Shown: positions 13,111-26,378 of the stretch, piece by piece
How positions within the stretch are numbered: the stretch's first letter is position 1
Layout: every line of letters begins with the position of its first letter
Assembly: GCA_024734555.1 (NCBI GenBank)
Contig: JANPWX010000333.1
Location: 571,389-635,388, forward strand
DNA: 64,000 nucleotides
Direction of reading: 5' to 3'
DNA from: Trochalopteron elliotii
Lineage: Eukaryota > Chordata > Aves > Passeriformes > Leiothrichidae
Made by a program: the position numbers and the translations under genes
The notes under the pieces: generated by a model
Seen by the model: only the letters and a program-made list of their open reading frames with translations
What the model was told of the DNA's origin: nothing
The model's database searches: none

Positions 13111-16100
13111 CTCATCCCAAATGGTCCAATCCCAAATGATCCAGGCCCTGTCTCAGAGGGCAGAGCTGTTCCTGCCAGGATGCTCATCACCAGCAAATGC
13201 CAAAATGTGGTTTTTGTGGGCACCAAAGCTGTTGGAGGTGGCACAAAGCTGTGCTGCCCTCCTCATGTTTTTTTTTCTATTAGGTGCCTGTACAAGTTTA
13301 GGAGGTGGAAATTCCTTCACTGATGCAAACAGGGTTCTGCTCATGGCAAAGAGTAACACAGGAAAACGGTGATTTCTCCCCAAAAGCCAGGTGTGGTTTA
13401 TCAGCTATCACCTGAGCATGTTGGTGACTATTCCCTTCCACACCCCCAAGTGCCTCAGCAGATGGGGCTTTCAGTATTGATGACTTTCATGGTGTAATGC
13501 TTTAGTAAGGAATTTAAATAAATTACAGCCCTGTAACACAGACAATGTTTAGTTTTGATGCTACATAACATGACGTTTTGTCCTTAAAGCTTTATTCCTC
13601 CAGATGGATGGAAGCTCTGTCCCTGGGAGGGCACCCAGCACGTTCAGCACTCCATGAAACTGCTCACCCTCAAATCCCAGCATGGGGGCTTTTCCTTTCA
13701 CTCTCCAATGAGCAGAACAGGACTGTGATAAAGCCAGATTTGCTGCCTGATCACCTGGCATGACTAACAAGGGTGTGTGGTTGGAGCAATTTACCCAGAG
13801 CTGAACAAGCTGAGAACCTCCTGGTTCACATCCCTGTCCTGGGCTGGCTGTGCTGGACAGCAGAGACACACAAGGTGTGTGTCCAGCATCCTCAGAGACA
13901 GACAGACGGACAGACTTCAGACCCACAGCTTTGCCCTGCAGACTTACTACAGAATAGGGACAGCTCATCAATGTAGACAATTCAGCTATAGAAGGGAATG
14001 CTGCCTTTAAATTCTCTTGGGACTGACTAGATATGCAGCCTCCCTCCAGAAACCTTCATATATTCATTTATCTCTCTGCCAGGGGCAGCACAGCTCAGGG
14101 TGGGACTAATCATGCACTCTGCAAATTGTACAAGGCTGCTGAGCCCTGGCACAGCCAGAGGGGCTGATAAAGCAGACCCTGAAATCAGAAATCCACAGTA
14201 TCCCCATTGAAGTACCAATTGCTCTTTACATGCTCCATGATCATGTAATGCAGAAAAGTTCATTTTCATTAGTTTGCAAATAGCTTGTAAGAGCAGACAT
14301 TTCCTCTTGCATACTGAATACTTGGAATATTTGCATATTTAGGTAATGACAATATTTTTTTATACTGTAGCTTGGCTTGTGGTCATAAATCCATAATGCA
14401 CTTCGAGGCTTTATTGTCCCCCAAAATGTGATGTGCTTCAGCTTTTCCAAGTTATGAGCATCCATCTGCAATTCATTAAGCAACTGAGGAACACATTTTC
14501 CATTTCATAGTCACTATCTTTGTATGACCTCTTTGGTCTGATGACTCAAACATATTTCATAAATTATTAATGGAGATTACATTATTGAGAGAGGAGCTGT
14601 GTAATTAGTTGAGAGAGTGCTCAGAATTGGGGTTGTGGGGATCTTCTGAAATCAGAGAGGGAAGGTTGTCAGGAAGACTTCACAGGAAGGAGAAAAAGAG
14701 CACAGGAAATTTAAACCCGGAATATTTTCAGATAACTCCCCCCACTTTTTCAGAAAAAAATAAGCCTTGGTTACAGCACCTGACTCTTTCTGTGAATTTT
14801 AGCTGTCAGATGCTTTAGAGACACAAACCTCCATCTCTCTCTCTGGCCCTCTGTAGGAAATACAAGTTTTGAGGGAACTGGGACTTCCCTGTCCAGTGCT
14901 GTGAAGGTGCTCCCTGTGCATGGCTGCAAAGGTGGCAGATGGAGTGGCAGGTGAGTCTGAAGGTCATGTCCCCCACTTTGGGATTAGCTGGTCCAGAAAG
15001 GAACTGCTCTCTCTGTCCTGGTGTCTGCAGTTTCAGAGTTATCTCTGCAGCTGATTTTATTTCTTACATTTTTCATACCCTTTGCCTTGCCCAGCAGCTT
15101 TAAATGTCTCAGAGTAAACGGGTTTGCTGAGCCCAGGCAGCTTTAGTTTTGTCTAAATCTAACCAGCGAGCTGTAACTCTTAAAGTAATAAACATTATTG
15201 GTGTTCTGATAAATGAGAGCAGTGTGGCAGAAAAATCTGTCCATTCTAATCCATGGAAGGGCTCAGCTTCAATCATATCTTATTACTTTCAGTGTATTCA
15301 ATCTTCATCTCAAATCATTCAGCAGCAGTTTAATCAATACATCAAAATCATGCACAATTCCTGCTGCTTAGGGAACAGCTTACATCAGAAGTGGTTTCTG
15401 GTTGTGTTCTGGAATCAGGCAAATAATTAAATCAAAGAATGAGTGATAGAAACACTCCTGAAGGAATCTCATTGTTTTCTTTATGATTTATCTGCATTTC
15501 CTGGCCTCAGCTTGTATATAACACTGAACTCTAAATAATCCTTCAAATCCTCTCCACACATTAATTCTGAAGACATCACTGCAGTCCAGTTAAGTGCCAC
15601 AGATATGTTTCAGAGCAGGTAATCAGAGCAGGGAGAGTGGTCTGGTCACTAATTTATTGGTTTTGTTGTTTTAAGACTGTAAAATCTTACCTGAAATTCA
15701 GGTCTTAGCTCTTTGCTTATTCAAAATCATAAATCAGTGGGCTGCTTTGAAAAAGGTGTCATTAAAAAACATGTCTAAGTTCCAACACTAAGCTGTAAAT
15801 GGTCCTGGACTCCAGAATCCTTTTTCCTTTTGTATCAAAGCAATATCATGCTTCTCTCCCAGCACTCTTCAGGGATACTTTCTCAAAGCCTGATTTCATC
15901 ATAGTCAAAATACTAGTTTGGCTGTCTTCTTCACCTTTTTTTCTTGCCTATCACTTTTTTTAAGCTCACTGCAGGTTAGGAGCCCTATTTTATGTGAGGG
16001 TCAAACTGAATGTAAACAGTTGTGGGAAACAGTTATTTGTGATGGAGTCTTTTTTTTTTTTTCATGTATTCATTATTCTCCTTTCTAACAGAACAGTGTG

Positions 16101-19100
16101 TTGTCCTGTGTCGGATTATACCCTTTTCTGACCCAGAGATGGGGCAACTGAGAGGCATTTTAAAAACTTTTATTCCATTTTCAGTCTCAGGTGGAGGGTA
16201 AGACAATATAGCAGCTTTTTAGGGCATAAAATCACTATTACAATTTTCTTCATATTGATAGGCAGATCTTTTTCTATGTTTTTTATTAATGACTGCTTTA
16301 GCACTAAGTGCTCTCACAGTGAGCTTTCTACTGCTGCAAGGACTACCTTCAAGGTGTGAAGGTTTTGGTTTTGGTTGCTTTACAGGCAAATCGGTACAAA
16401 TTTTCTACAAATCCATTTCCCACAGTCCTGGTATGATCTCCTTGTAGTTGTGTTGAGAAGCCACTGAGAGCAGCTTCACACAGGAATGGAGAAGACCCAG
16501 TCACTGAGAAGACTCAGCCTGCACTGAGGGGTTTTCAGGTGGCAGGTGCCTTGGTCCAGCACCCCTCCAGATGAAAATACAGGGAGATGCAGTCAGTGCA
16601 GCATTTAGCCTTGAATTGGATTTTTGGTCCAGTTTTCTTGGTGAACTGAGGAGGATTTCATGAGGTCTCATTTCCCACAGCACCCTAGGATGGGAGAATG
16701 TGAGTGTCCATGCCTGTGAGTGAGAGCCCTGTTGTGGTGGAGTGATTGAGGGGTGATAAACAGCAGCAGCTGCTGCAGGCAGGGCTGTGGTGCCTCTGGA
16801 CCTGCCCCAGGAGCAGCTTCCACACTCTGGGAATCACTCAGACCTGTGATTGCTCCTCAGCTTAAACCTGGGGAGAACAAGCCATGGGTGTCAGTCTGTC
16901 ACTGGAGCCTCATGAAACTGTCACTGGATTAATGAAATTGCCATCTCTGCACTGACTTCAAAGAGACATGGGCTGGGGCCAGCCGTCAAGTTGCCATCAA
17001 ATCACAATAATCCCATTCTTCTTTTCATCAGATTTCCTCCTGTGTTTTCAAAGGTGATGCAGAACACAAGTTCCTGAATTCTTTGGAGATCAGGTCACTT
17101 GCTTGAAGTAATTTTTTTCTGCACTCTGGGCATTTTTCTTTTCATCCTCGAGGAAGAGCACTGATTTATTTTTTTCTTTTCCCCCAGTATGTTACACTTT
17201 TTTTTACACATCAAATTATGCATCCTGAGAAAGCTTAGCAATAGACCTTGCATGTGAGGCACAGGCTGGCCTCCAGCTGTGACAGCATGTGTCAGATTAT
17301 ATATTATAATTGTTTTCTGCTCTGATATATTACATAGAGAAGGATGGGGCCTATCTCAGAAGGCACTGATGTGGCTATAACGTGCTTAAACTGTTTTTTG
17401 AGAACAACAAGGCTGCTGGGTCAAGGGGGTGGTGTATTTGGGGCTCTGCTTTTGACAGCACTGGAGGAAAAAAAGCGTGTGTTAGCCTGTTGTCTTTGGG
17501 TCCTTCACCACAAACAATCCTCTTGGGCTGCACCAGATGGTACAGACAAAAAACCCACAGACATTTCTCCACAATATTTATGCAAAAAAATCAAAGTATT
17601 TGATTCTAAACCACTGTGATAAGCCTGATGTAGCCTGAACAGCACCTGGCTTCACTCTCCTGTTAACTGGGATTTTTCACTAGGCTTCCTGCAGCTGGAT
17701 TTTCAAATCAGCTCTGAATTGTTTTAGTTGAAACCATTTTCACTTGTCATTTCGAAATACTATTTCCCACTTCCTCTGCTCCCTCCAAGGAAAGCCTGTA
17801 GGCTCCTTCCCCATGCTTGCTCTTTCTTGACTAGGACACCATTATCCAGATAGATAAACACTGCATCCCTCACCCTTCAGGATATTTTATTCTCTGGTGT
17901 ACAAGGCCCATCAGGAAGCAGCAAATGCCAATGGCCCAGCTGTGTATCCCATGGCTTTCAGCAGGACTGGGGTTGTCAGCATCCTGCTTTTCTCCTGAGA
18001 GCTGAGTAAATGGATCCACCCTCACAGCAAACCCTCAGCACCCACAGAGAGCACAGGAGGAGGAACTGATGGGAAGAAAATTCATATTTTGGGGCTACGA
18101 GATTATTTTTAACCAACAAAACTGAAAGGAGCACAATGAAGAGCTGCACAGCTCCCAACCCCACGGATTATGTATGACCACTTTGGCCATGCATTATTTA
18201 TCACATCTACATTATCCTGGGTTTCTGTCTTTTGCACAAGTCTGACTTGTAAAAGGCTGACATAGAAGGGCTTTTTTTTGTTGTTCCCTGGGCTTTGCTG
18301 TGGGGGGAGAAAATGGTAACATGTGGTGGGATCCTGCATAAAACACTGATGAAAAATCAGCAAGCTTGTCATGATGGAGTCAGTGCATTGCTTTTAAAAT
18401 TAAAACCAATTGAGTAGTTAATTTTTAAACACATTGCCCTTGTTTCTCATAGTAAGCCATTTTGACAGTTGTGTTGACAGTTACCCAATTAAATGTAAAT
18501 ATTTTGGTGGCATTTGAGTGCAAACCAAGCCAGGTGTTTCAAGGGCTGCATGGATCTAATTTCTATTAAGGAGGACAGTCCATTCCCCCCAAGGCATCTG
18601 AGTGGCAGAATTCCATTATTTTTTGTAGAGGAAACCTCCACTGCAAGCAGCAGCTCATGATGTTGCCAGAGGTGGTATGTGAAGTGCACCAAGGAAAAGG
18701 GTTATCTGCTCCTACTGTAATCTTTTTATTGCACAAAAGCAGCTTTTTGAGCACTTTGTGAGGATTTTCAAGCCTCCTCCTTGGCCAGAGGGAGGGTGGG
18801 AACACCAGGAGCACAAGGATATGGATCCTCTCTGCTCTAAGCAGCACCAGAGGGAAAAACCCAAGCAGAGAATGCAAATAGGAGGAAAAATGCAGTAAAT
18901 GGGTGAGGCTTTGGGGGTAGTAGGAGGTTTTTGCTATAATATGTGAACTCTACATGATAATTCCCCACACTGAAAATCCTCAGAGGTGTGGACTGAGAGG
19001 AATTGGCCATTCCTGGATGCAGAAATGCTCTTCTGCTTTGTGTTCACTCCAGCACAGCAGAACCTCTGTTATCTCTAACATAATGCTCAAAAAATCCTCA

Positions 19101-20430
19101 TCTTGGGAAGCTGCCTGGCTTTGTCAGCCCCTTTTAGTGGAAACAACCTCCCTTTTTTTTCATTTCAAAACATAAAAAACAACTGGAATATTGAGTCCGT
19201 TTGCTCAAGATGCCAGGAAATATCCATCCAACTTTTTATTCCTGCTTAAGCCAAGAGGATTTCTTGCAAATGCAGCACAAATATGTACAAGCAATAATTT
19301 TGACTCATGTGGGGCCTCTGGCTTATCCACTTTCCTGGACTTTAGCATCCCATGTGGGAGTGAGAAAGGAAACAAAACTATTCCTCTTTGGGGGAAGGGA
19401 AAGTGAGGCACCAAGGTACCAAATCCATGATCTCTGACTTGAATCCTTCAGGGTGCAGAATCTGAACCTCGTGCACCATCAGCCTCCCACCCTCTCTGCC
19501 TCTCACAGGGTAATTCAGAAAGTGGAAATAGTGGGACAAGAGATTGTTTGTTGCTGTTGCTAGTGGCCAGTTACTATAGCAGATTTCAGCTCTGCTGGGG
19601 GAGATCTTTTCACGTGCCTGAGGGAGGCATAAAGGATTTGACTTTCCAGACACAGTTTTGTGCTAAAAACCTCTCCTAACACAGATTAAAGTACTTCTTT
19701 CTGATTTAGCAGAGACCCCTTGAAAGGCTGGATGGAATACAACATGGTTTTCATCCAGTTTCAGCTGCCAGGCTTAATTAGGAGTTTGCCTGATGGGAAT
19801 TGTGCTGACTTAAAGGCTGATTTTCCCTTTTCCACTGATGGCTGGTGGATGCTCAGCCCCCATCCTGCTCAGATATACTTGAAATACTGCAGGAGAAAAT
19901 AGCATCAAAGCCAGCTGGAGAATTACACTTTTCTGACTTTGCCATGTTGAGGGGAAGTGGCTCCATCCATTGGGGCTCAGCTTTTACTCCCTGTGTAACC
20001 TGGGAGTAGCAGAGTTCACGTGAAACCCTGGTGTGAGCCAGAGTATCCCAGCCTGCCTGGAGCCACGGGCTGGCCTGGGGCCACACTGCTCAACGTGCAG
20101 CTTGGGGAAAGTAAATAGACATTAACATGCCAGATATATATATATATAAATATCTAGAAGGATGAGTATTCTTTGCTTAAAACCTCTTTGAAATTTTTTT
20201 ACTGTAATTCAGAGACATTCCCAGCTGGCCCAAAGGCCTTTACATCAATGCAGCCACACTTTGAACTACACCAGGAGCTCTTCTGCTTTCCTATCAGAGT
20301 ATTGAAAACCATCCTCAAAAATTCAAGTTGAAGGAGAAATAAATGATTTATTACTTTTTTTTTTTTAATTTTAGTTTCTTCTTGCTCAGTGAAACCTGTC
20401 TGCTGATGTATTTAAGGACTGTATCTACCC
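13111..20430. other. Non-coding stretch
   Basis: No recognised exon, RNA gene or transposon. Minor features are a GACA repeat at about 13897-13915, an octamer-like ATTTGCAT context near 14330-14337 in an AT-rich segment (14250-14600) that could be a conserved non-coding element, poly-T at about 16051-16062, a CAGCAGCTGCTG palindrome near 16766, and a short TA repeat at about 20133-20148. Confidence 0.5.
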
Positions 20431-20436
20431 CTCACA

Positions 20437-20452
20437 TTGATATATATATCAA
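20437..20452. repeat. 16-bp perfect AT palindrome
   Basis: TTGATATATATATCAA reads the same on both strands. It lies about 35 bp before the AT-rich insert and could form a small cruciform. It is probably a product of local TA-repeat growth. Confidence 0.7.
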
Positions 20453-20484
20453 ACTATAATGTAACCCCCTAATCTTGCAGTACA

Positions 20485-20648
20485 TTATGAAAGAAATGTA
20501 TGAAATATATAAAGAAATATAAAAATAAATAAATATAAATTTAAAAAGATAAAAATATAATAAGATAATATAAATTATATATATTAAATAAATATATACA
20601 TTAAATAAATATAAAAAGAAATAAATTTCTTTTTATGAAAGAAATGTA
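20485..20648. repeat. A/T-rich insert bounded by 16-bp direct repeats
   Basis: The 16-mer TTATGAAAGAAATGTA occurs perfectly at 20485-20500 and again at 20633-20648. Between them lie 132 bp composed almost only of A and T (ATAAAT, AAATAT and TATATA units). Two explanations fit. One is a retroposed A-rich fragment with a target-site duplication. The other is a duplication of the 16-mer followed by expansion of AT-rich DNA between the copies. I see no transposon body apart from the low-complexity sequence. Confidence 0.7.
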
Positions 20649-21491
20649 GAAATTATAACATTTTAAGGTGAATAAGTAATTTAGTTGTCCACCCTGAATT
20701 CCTAGATGCTTCAGGAATAAAGCTGCTCTTTCTTCTGTTGCTGCTTTGTTGGGATCATCCTGTTCTGGCAAAAGGCAGAAAAAAACATGTTACTGAAGAA
20801 AATTATTCTGTACCTTTGATGGCAAAGTGAAAGAAGCTCTGGCTGTGGTTAAAAATGTTGCTGCAATGTAGAAGGTAAAGCTCTTCCCTTATCTTGTATC
20901 ACTGCTAGATGGCATAAACCAGCCACTTTTATCCACTGGGAAATTTTAAATGAATTAATTATTACTTACAGAATAGAACAATGTAAAGACAGAAAAATAA
21001 GGTGAGAATAAATTATAAAAACTATAGAAAATAAACTATGGAAACTATAGGAACTGAGAATGAACCACAGCAACACAGGCTGCATGGCACAGGTAATTTA
21101 TAGCTTTAAATGGTATTTTAATTTTATGAAACTCCTGTCTGATTTATTCCTCTGAGTGAAACAGCTTTTCCCAAGCAACCCCATGTTATCAACAGCATGT
21201 GAGGTAATAACAAATTCTTTTGGCAGGAGTATCCAGCAATGGAATAGCAAACATTGCATTACTAACCCCAATAATGCAGGGAAAACATCTTTCTATTGTG
21301 CAAGCAGACAGCAACAGAACACAGAATTTCCCCGCAGGAATAGACCAAGCTCTTACAACAAAAGCTTGTGAAAGCCTTTGTTCTGGTCCCTAAGGATTTT
21401 ATGATTGTCACACAATCTATGTAGATCAGCCATTCACTCTGATAAGCAGACTTTGCATTTCTGTGATAGCTGGCTGCTGCTTGAATGACAG

Positions 21492-21597
21492 AAAAATAAA
21501 ATAAAATAAAAAATGAAATGAAATGAAATGAAATGAAATGAAATGAAATGAAATAAAATAAAATAAAATAAAATAAAATAAAATAAAATAAAATAAA
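21492..21597. repeat. Compound pentanucleotide microsatellite (AAAAT)n / (AAATG)n
   Basis: About 105 bp of uninterrupted 5-bp units: a short AAAAT start, then eight or so AAATG units, then a long AAAAT run. The compound order suggests a block of AAATG variants arose within an AAAAT array. The track is nearly perfect, so it is probably polymorphic in length. The reverse strand is open in one frame (a repeated F-I-L-F-Y pattern), but this is a by-product of the repeat. Confidence 0.95.
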
Positions 21598-21762
21598 GAG
21601 GTGCTTTGACCATTTTGAGAAATATAAATTTTGTTGGTTTGGTTTTTTTTTTGAAGGAAGAAGCAAGAAGAGGTCTGAAATGCCCAGCTGGAGAGTGTGA
21701 GTGTCTCTGACTGACTGCAGCTAGACCTCAAGGAGGTGTAATATCCTAAGTAGCCTCTAAAT

Positions 21763-21879
21763 ATATCAATGTACTATAGATCTATAGTATACATCTATAA
21801 ATAGTATAGATATAGTATGTAGTATATAGTATATCGTATAGTATATATATAGATCTATAGTATATATCTATCTATAGCT
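21763..21879. repeat. TA/TAGA-rich palindromic low-complexity tract
   Basis: The tract is built from TAGTATA, ATAGATCTATAG and TATATA variants. TACTATAGATCTATAGTA at 21772-21789 is an 18-bp perfect palindrome, and a second AGATCTATAGTATA copy lies at about 21851-21864. Several segments can fold back on each other, so hairpins or cruciforms are possible. There is no transposon coding content. Confidence 0.85.
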
Positions 21880-24800
21880 TTTGGAAGTGGGTTTTGTGCC
21901 CCAAATCCACTCTGTCCTTAGTTGAACCTTTACATGGACTCCCATGTCCTGATTAGGTGTTGCTGAGATATGTGTGAGCATCCCAAATATTGGCTGCACT
22001 AACACTTGTCACACATTCAGTGATCACCATCTGATGGAGATGTTTTCCCTCTCTAGGCAGAGAACAGGAGGGATATTGCTGATGCTGCCTGTGATTGTTT
22101 TAGAGCATTAAATGTGTACATAATCCTTATGCCATGCAAGGAGCCTGCACATGACCATGGCCAGAATTACTGGAGTTACAGACCCACCATGGTGACACAT
22201 TTGTCCAGTGATATTTGCCACAAGTGTTTTTATAAAATGCAAGAACCAGGATCCTGAGAGACACAGCACTCAGCAAGTAGTGTCATTAGATTATAATAAT
22301 TCATAAATGATGGCTTACTGAATATTGGGAGAGTGATCTGAGGTAATATTTGTTCAACTAAACCTGATTTCCTTCAATCTTGTCACAAACAGGCTGCACC
22401 TTGCAATGGTTTAATACATTAAATCCACTTCAATGTCTTTTACTCCAACCAGCAGCCCACACTTGGGGCAAAAAATAGTAGGAAAACCTAAATGGGAAAC
22501 CAAACCATCAAGATTTATACTTGTCTACATCCAGGCTACCTCTCCTTGCCATCAGGTACTTCATGAAGTGCAGGGCTGGCTTCCCTCTCCCCCCATCATT
22601 AGCATTCCCCTCCCGTGCCAGCTCCAGGGGGGAGCTGTAATTAGAATTCAATCTGACAGAGCATGTCAAATGCAATGGGTCCCTTTTGCACAAAGTCTTT
22701 GCTGAGCCCCTGTTCATTTTGTGGTTGCCCAGTTCCATGTGCTGCTTTCCAAGAACAAATGGACAGGAGGAGGTTGGGCTCCAGCAATATCCTACAGCAA
22801 TTTTGTTTAGGTCATTTTCTTGACCATTAAATGCCATGCGTTTATTGGTTCTTTCTTTCTTATAAAAGCAAAGCAACAATCCATGAATTATTTCTCTTCA
22901 GAGCCTGAATGTGCACAGTGTAACAGAATATTGTCCCTGGAGCAAGGGCAGCTCTCTCAAGGCCAGCTCTTTTCAGCTGCCCCTCCTTGGGAATGTGCAG
23001 GGAGGGCAACCTGGAGGGATGGATGAAAGAAACCAGCCCAGAGCAGAGCTTCCCAGTGTGGGAGATCTCCCCCAGTTTCACCTAGATGATCTCAGAAACA
23101 AGAAATACATGGCAATGCTTCAGCAAGGAGGGCCTTGAGGTGAGGTTTGTGTTTGAGAAGGACTTCCCAAAGGTGTCTGGGGCTCTGATGGATGTGGGGC
23201 TTGGATGAGCAAGAGGAATTTGAGACTGGCAGTGGCCCTGCACCAGCTCAGCTCCCCATGACCATTGCAAGTCAGGAGAACACCCAGAGGAGACACAGGA
23301 TATCCAAAGCTGTGCACACTCCCACCAGCACAGTGGGACAGGGAGCTGTGGAGGATGAGGAGGATGGAGCAAGGGCCAATGGGGTTTTTCCCTGACAACA
23401 AGGGCAGGACTCAAGGGTCTTGTTCCATCAGGGAATTCTTTATATCACGTTTGCCAGTCATTTGATGAACCTCAGTATATCCCCAGGGTCCCACTCTGCT
23501 TTGAACCTGTCACTGCTGAGACTCTTGGTGTCTCTGACCTCAGTACAGATGTCACAGTAAACCAGGGGTGACCACTGTGGGCACATTGCTTTTAGGTAAA
23601 GGAAACTTTAAAGGCTTTTGAGTAAATGTCCATGAAAGAGTAGGGCAGCAATAAAACTTCTAAAACTATAACAACACTCCCAGTGAAGTGAGGAGGATGT
23701 TGGGGTGTAGCAGATCCACACCCATCATCACAGGGCTCTCCCTGGGCTTCTCAGAGCAGAATAATACTGCTGGAGCAGGTGGGGTAATCAAGGCCATGGT
23801 ATCTCTGGAAAGCTGGGACATATCCAATCCAATGGAATTATTATAGAGTTAATGAGAAGAAGCTGGGTGTTCTCCCTGCCTGGTGCTGAGGGCAGGGTAT
23901 TTAGGCAGGCAGGAGGGGGGCAGAGCTCTCCCTAGCTTGTCTGACAGTGCTGGGGAGGGGTTCACAGCAGAGCTGCAGTTTCCTGCAGCACAAATGCCCC
24001 TGGAAGTCTCAGCATGCTGCAGTGCTCCTCAGCAGGAGCAGATGAGTCAGGGAGAAGAGAGAAGATCCAGCTGGGATCCCCCTTCTAAGGAGGTATTGAC
24101 CTGTAAGACAACCCCTGAGGCAGCTGTGTTACCACATGAGGAGTGTTGGCTTAACTGTAAAAAGGAGATTATGGATGAAGTGGCTGTGCTGCCAGGCCTT
24201 TAGCTTTTGAGCCCAGTCACTGTGGGAGCTTAGGAAGCTTCCCAGTGAGAAGAGAGTTTGTTGTTATATATTAATGATGGAAAATATAACATCACTTTCT
24301 TCTGAGGTGTGGAAACTCTGGTAGCTGGCATTGTTGAGCACAGGATTAGTCCCTGGGAGGATTTCTTGACACCTTTTCCATTTGGAGCTCACTGAAATCT
24401 ATGAGCCTGAGTCCAGTGACTTAAATGTGTTTTAATTTATCCCTGGGCTGCTGTGGGCAATGAGCAGGAGCTCTGTTTGTGTGTTAGTTACTGCCCTGCC
24501 TGGGCTGTGAGGGGGAACAGCAGCACCCTTCCCAGCGTATGCCCATTCTGGGATTTTCTTTTCTGGGCTTTCCTGTTGCTCTTCCCCAGCATTCCTGTGG
24601 TAATTCCAAAGAGCAGCAGCATACCTGGTATGCCATGGCTGTTCTCACCCACTTGATTTCAGCTTCATGTCCCAAGGTACCTATCCCTGATGTCTGTTTG
24701 TGCTGTGACTTACCCTACCTCTGTTAAGACTGGAATATTTGCCAAGTGCCATCCAAAACCAGTGGTAGGGAGGTTAAGGTTTTAGAAATCTTGGCCAAGA

Positions 24801-26114
24801 TTTATTAACAGCTGCTTTAATTAGCACTTGGGCTCTGAGTGCACATATATGGAGCTGATGGTGAAAACTCCTTCTATCCTCTGTATAAAGGAAGGAGACT
24901 TGCTCTCAGCCCTCAGCCTTTGTCAGCAGTGATCATTTCTTCTTTGACAGTTATGATTTTTTTACCACATTTGTGCATGTGAAGCACAGGAAAAGGCCCA
25001 AGAAGCAGGTAGGGTTGTAAATTGGGTGTGTGAATCCCTTGATGAGAAGAAGGCTCTTCCCACTCTGGCTTCCTTCTCTTGTGACTTACCAAGAAGGCTG
25101 TAGAGCACAGGAAAGCTTCCAGCTTGTCCTGTTTGACTTCAGGTGGCTTGGTCCCCTCCTGGTTACTGACTGAGGCCAAGGAGCACTGGAGGAGAGTGTT
25201 GGAGTGTGCAAGGCATGTGCACTGCCCTCCCAAAAGCTTCTTTGTTAAACAGAAGAAACCATATTAACTCTCTACTTGATGCTTCTCTGAATGTGATCAA
25301 GCATCATTCTACAGGCAATAAAACTCAGTGTCAAAGCACCACAGTAATTTATTTTACCCAGTCCATCCACGCCCTCCTACTCAGAATGGAATAATGGACA
25401 CCAGCTGTACTTCAGAGCCTAGCTGGCTTTGAACATTATGAAGATATAAGCTAAATTCAGGAAATTACCTTGCTAAGGGCTCATTGAAGATTTCCATTTA
25501 TGGTGCTTATTACTGTTATTACAAATGAATTCATGGGAAATTTAATTAAGTTCTCAAAATGAAACAAATGGGTTTCTATCTATTAAGTACACTGGCCAAG
25601 CTTACTTTTGGCACATTTCCTTGTCCCATAAAGGTTTTCAGAACATTACTTTTCTCTGAGTAATCTTGTTACTAATTTAAACCTTGGGGTCAGCACCAGC
25701 TCGCTGTCTAACATGGGAAATGTTGATAACTCCAGTGTGCTGCACCTGCAGGCAGGGATGCTTTAAATATTGAAGTCACTGCTCTCAAGTAACACTCACA
25801 GAGGGCTGACATTTACTTTCCCTCTGTATTTCAGAGTGGATATGTGAAAACAGCATCTGTGCTGGGGAGCCAAAGACTGCCCTGCCCTACTTGACTGTCC
25901 CTGCCAGGCTGGCACAGCTGAGGCTGGTTTTGTCTCCCCAGACCCCAAATCCAACAACCTGGTTAAAGATGGGAGCTCAGACCTGCCTGTTTCCAGATAA
26001 GGACTGGGATGATCAATGACAGAGCAGTGGAAGATGGGGATAATCACTTCTCCCTAACCTGCTAAGCCACAAGGAATCATGCAGGAGAGCACAGGCCACC
26101 AAGAGAGCTGTAGG
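21880..26114. other. Non-coding stretch
   Basis: No exon, RNA gene or clear transposon recognised. The segment 22580-22720 has a TGTAATTAG homeodomain-like site in moderately GC-rich DNA and might be a conserved element, without further support. Open frames, for example around 23082-23414 and 23883-24203, lack recognisable protein features. Confidence 0.5.
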
Positions 26115-26378
26115 AGGGAGTGATAGGGCAAGGGGGAATGGCTTTAAACTGGCAGAGGGAAGGCTTAGGTGGGATATTGAGAAGAAATTCTTTGCTGTGA
26201 GGGTGCTGGGGCCCTTGCACAGAGAAGCTGTGGCTGCACCATGCCTGGAATTGTCCAAGGCCAGGCTGGATGGGGCTTGTAGCAACCTGGGAGAGTGGAA
26301 AGTGCCCCTGCTGCCCATGGCAAGAGGGGTAGAACAAAATGATCTTCAAGGTCCTTTCAAACCTAAACCCATTCTGTG
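26115..26378 (+). mobile_element. CR1 LINE 3' region, 5'-truncated
   Basis: About 264 bp follow the CR1 3' region in order: a GTGATAGGGCAAGGGGGAAT block, GGATATTGAGAAGAAATTCT, CTGTGAGGGTGCTGGGGC, a CACAGAGAAGCTGTGG block, AAGGCCAGGCTGGATGGGGC, the degenerate GCCCCTGCTGCCCATGGCAA block, and GATCTTCAAGGTCCTTTCAA before ending at ATTCTGTG. It is longer than the copy at 5076 but more diverged near its end and keeps only one octamer. It contains no CpG at all, as expected for an old methylated copy. Confidence 0.93.

Noticed and set aside
21262..21731. Minus-strand frames with a repeated FILFY / FISFH pattern
   Set aside because: Direct translation of the pentanucleotide microsatellite, not a protein gene.
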